Assembly (NCBI GenBank): GCA_900554905.1
Contig: USJB01000068.1
Location: 1 to 6,853 of the forward strand
Direction: 5' to 3'
DNA length: 6,853 bases
Source of the DNA: an uncultured Collinsella sp.
GTDB taxonomy: Bacteria; Actinomycetota; Coriobacteriia; Coriobacteriales; Coriobacteriaceae
The notes beneath the pieces were generated by a model. That model was not told the origin of the DNA, did not search any database, and saw nothing but the letters and a program-made list of their open reading frames with translations. Below, piece after piece: positions 6,168 through 6,853 of this stretch. The translations under genes were made by a program, and so were the position numbers. The number at the start of each line of letters is the position of its first letter. Within the stretch, counting starts at the first letter, position 1.

Positions 6168-6853
6168 ATGAGCACACAGACCGAGCCCAAGCTCGTCACG
6201 CAAATCGACTTCGCCCGCGCCGGGCAAATCACGCCGCAGATGAAAGAAGTCGCCGAGCGCGAGCATCGCGACCCCGAGTACATCCGCGAGCGCGTGGCCG
6301 ACGGCCGCATCGCCATCCCCGCCAACATCGTGCACATCAAAAAAGGCATGCGCGCCTTTGGCGTCGGTGAGGGCTTGTCCACCAAGGTCAACGTGAACCT
6401 GGGCATCTCGGGCGACAAGGCCGACGCCGCTGAGGAGTGGAAGAAGGTCAAGATCGCCGAGGACTTTGGCGCCGACGCCATCATGGACCTTTCCAACTCG
6501 GGCAAGACGCGCCAGTTCCGCCAGCAGCTCATCGACGAGACGCCGCTCATGGTGGGCACCGTCCCCATGTACGACGCCATCGGCTACATGGAAAAGCCGC
6601 TGGTCAAGCTGACCAAGGACGACCTGTTCGAGGTCGTGCGCGCGCATGCCGAGGACGGCGTGGACTTTATGACCATCCACTGCGGCATCAACAAGTCGGT
6701 CACCAAGACCTTTAAGGAGACCGGCCGCCTCATGAACATCGTGAGCCGCGGCGGTTCGCTGCTGTTTGGCTGGATGGAGGTCACCGGCAATGAAAACCCC
6801 TTCTACGAGTACTTTGACGAGCTGCTCGAAATCTGCCACGAGTACGACGTGAC
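6168..6853 (+). CDS. thiC: Phosphomethylpyrimidine synthase ThiC (3' end outside window)
   Basis: The first 228 codons are present, with no stop before the edge. ThiC is a radical SAM, 4Fe-4S enzyme that rearranges 5-aminoimidazole ribotide into hydroxymethylpyrimidine phosphate, the pyrimidine half of thiamine. Recognisable blocks are IPANIVH (50-56), KVNVNLGISGDK (73-84), a DLSNSGK block (107-113) where many homologues have DLSTGG, GTVPMYDA (130-137), DFMTIHCGI (166-174) and the SRGGSLLFGWM block (193-203). The C-terminal Cys cluster for the iron-sulfur centre is beyond the window. The N-terminus enters the core almost at once, so this is the short form common in anaerobes, lacking the extra N-terminal domain of E. 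coli ThiC. ATG at 6168 lies 8 nt after AAGGGAG; an in-frame GTG at 6162 is too close to that site to be the better start. Expression should be turned off by TPP through the riboswitch in front. Confidence 0.96.
   Translation, partial: MSTQTEPKLVTQIDFARAGQITPQMKEVAEREHRDPEYIRERVADGRIAIPANIVHIKKGMRAFGVGEGLSTKVNVNLGISGDKADAAEEWKKVKIAEDFGADAIMDLSNSGKTRQFRQQLIDETPLMVGTVPMYDAIGYMEKPLVKLTKDDLFEVVRAHAEDGVDFMTIHCGINKSVTKTFKETGRLMNIVSRGGSLLFGWMEVTGNENPFYEYFDELLEICHEYDV

Noticed and set aside
5997..6839. N-terminal extension of the minus-strand membrane protein frame up to 6839
   Set aside because: The frame is open only because it is the complement of thiC and the riboswitch. The real start has a strong Shine-Dalgarno just before 5996.

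Overview
The window is about 6.9 kb of GC-rich chromosomal DNA with strongly C/G-ending codons, tightly packed genes and good Shine-Dalgarno sites. The gene content and protein style point to a Coriobacteriia member of the Actinomycetota, probably Collinsella or a close relative: a short ThiC of the anaerobe type, a clostridial-type M18 aminopeptidase and a Pol I with a decayed proofreading domain. That placement is from memory of the families and has not been checked by a search.

Layout: positions 1-226 hold no recognisable gene. They contain two terminator-like hairpins, at 9-45 and 160-191, and I see nothing coding between them. polA (DNA polymerase I) runs leftward from 2977 to 227 and ends just before the second hairpin. 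A divergent intergenic region (2978-3143) follows, with a 10-bp inverted repeat bracketing a possible extended -10. Rightward from it come an M18 aminopeptidase (3144-4541), a long terminator-like hairpin (4560-4632), and a yaaA/UPF0246 gene (4648-5457) whose ribosome-binding site nearly touches the T-tract of that hairpin. Convergent to yaaA, 23 bp away, is a gene for an unrecognised single-pass membrane protein of 171 residues (5996 to 5481, minus strand). Divergent from it, a TPP riboswitch (6069-6163) sits directly in front of thiC (6168 onward), which is cut by the right edge of the window.

How the genes fit together: this is mostly housekeeping DNA (repair and Okazaki-fragment processing, peptide turnover, oxidative-stress protection, thiamine biosynthesis), not a single pathway or a mobile island. 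The clearest regulatory logic is at thiC, where the Shine-Dalgarno lies inside the TPP aptamer, so thiamine pyrophosphate should shut off translation directly. I see no transposase, CRISPR array, tRNA, phage gene, attachment site or defence system, and no evidence for a previously undescribed multigene system. The least explained items are the membrane protein, the hairpin in front of yaaA and the inverted repeat in front of the aminopeptidase gene.
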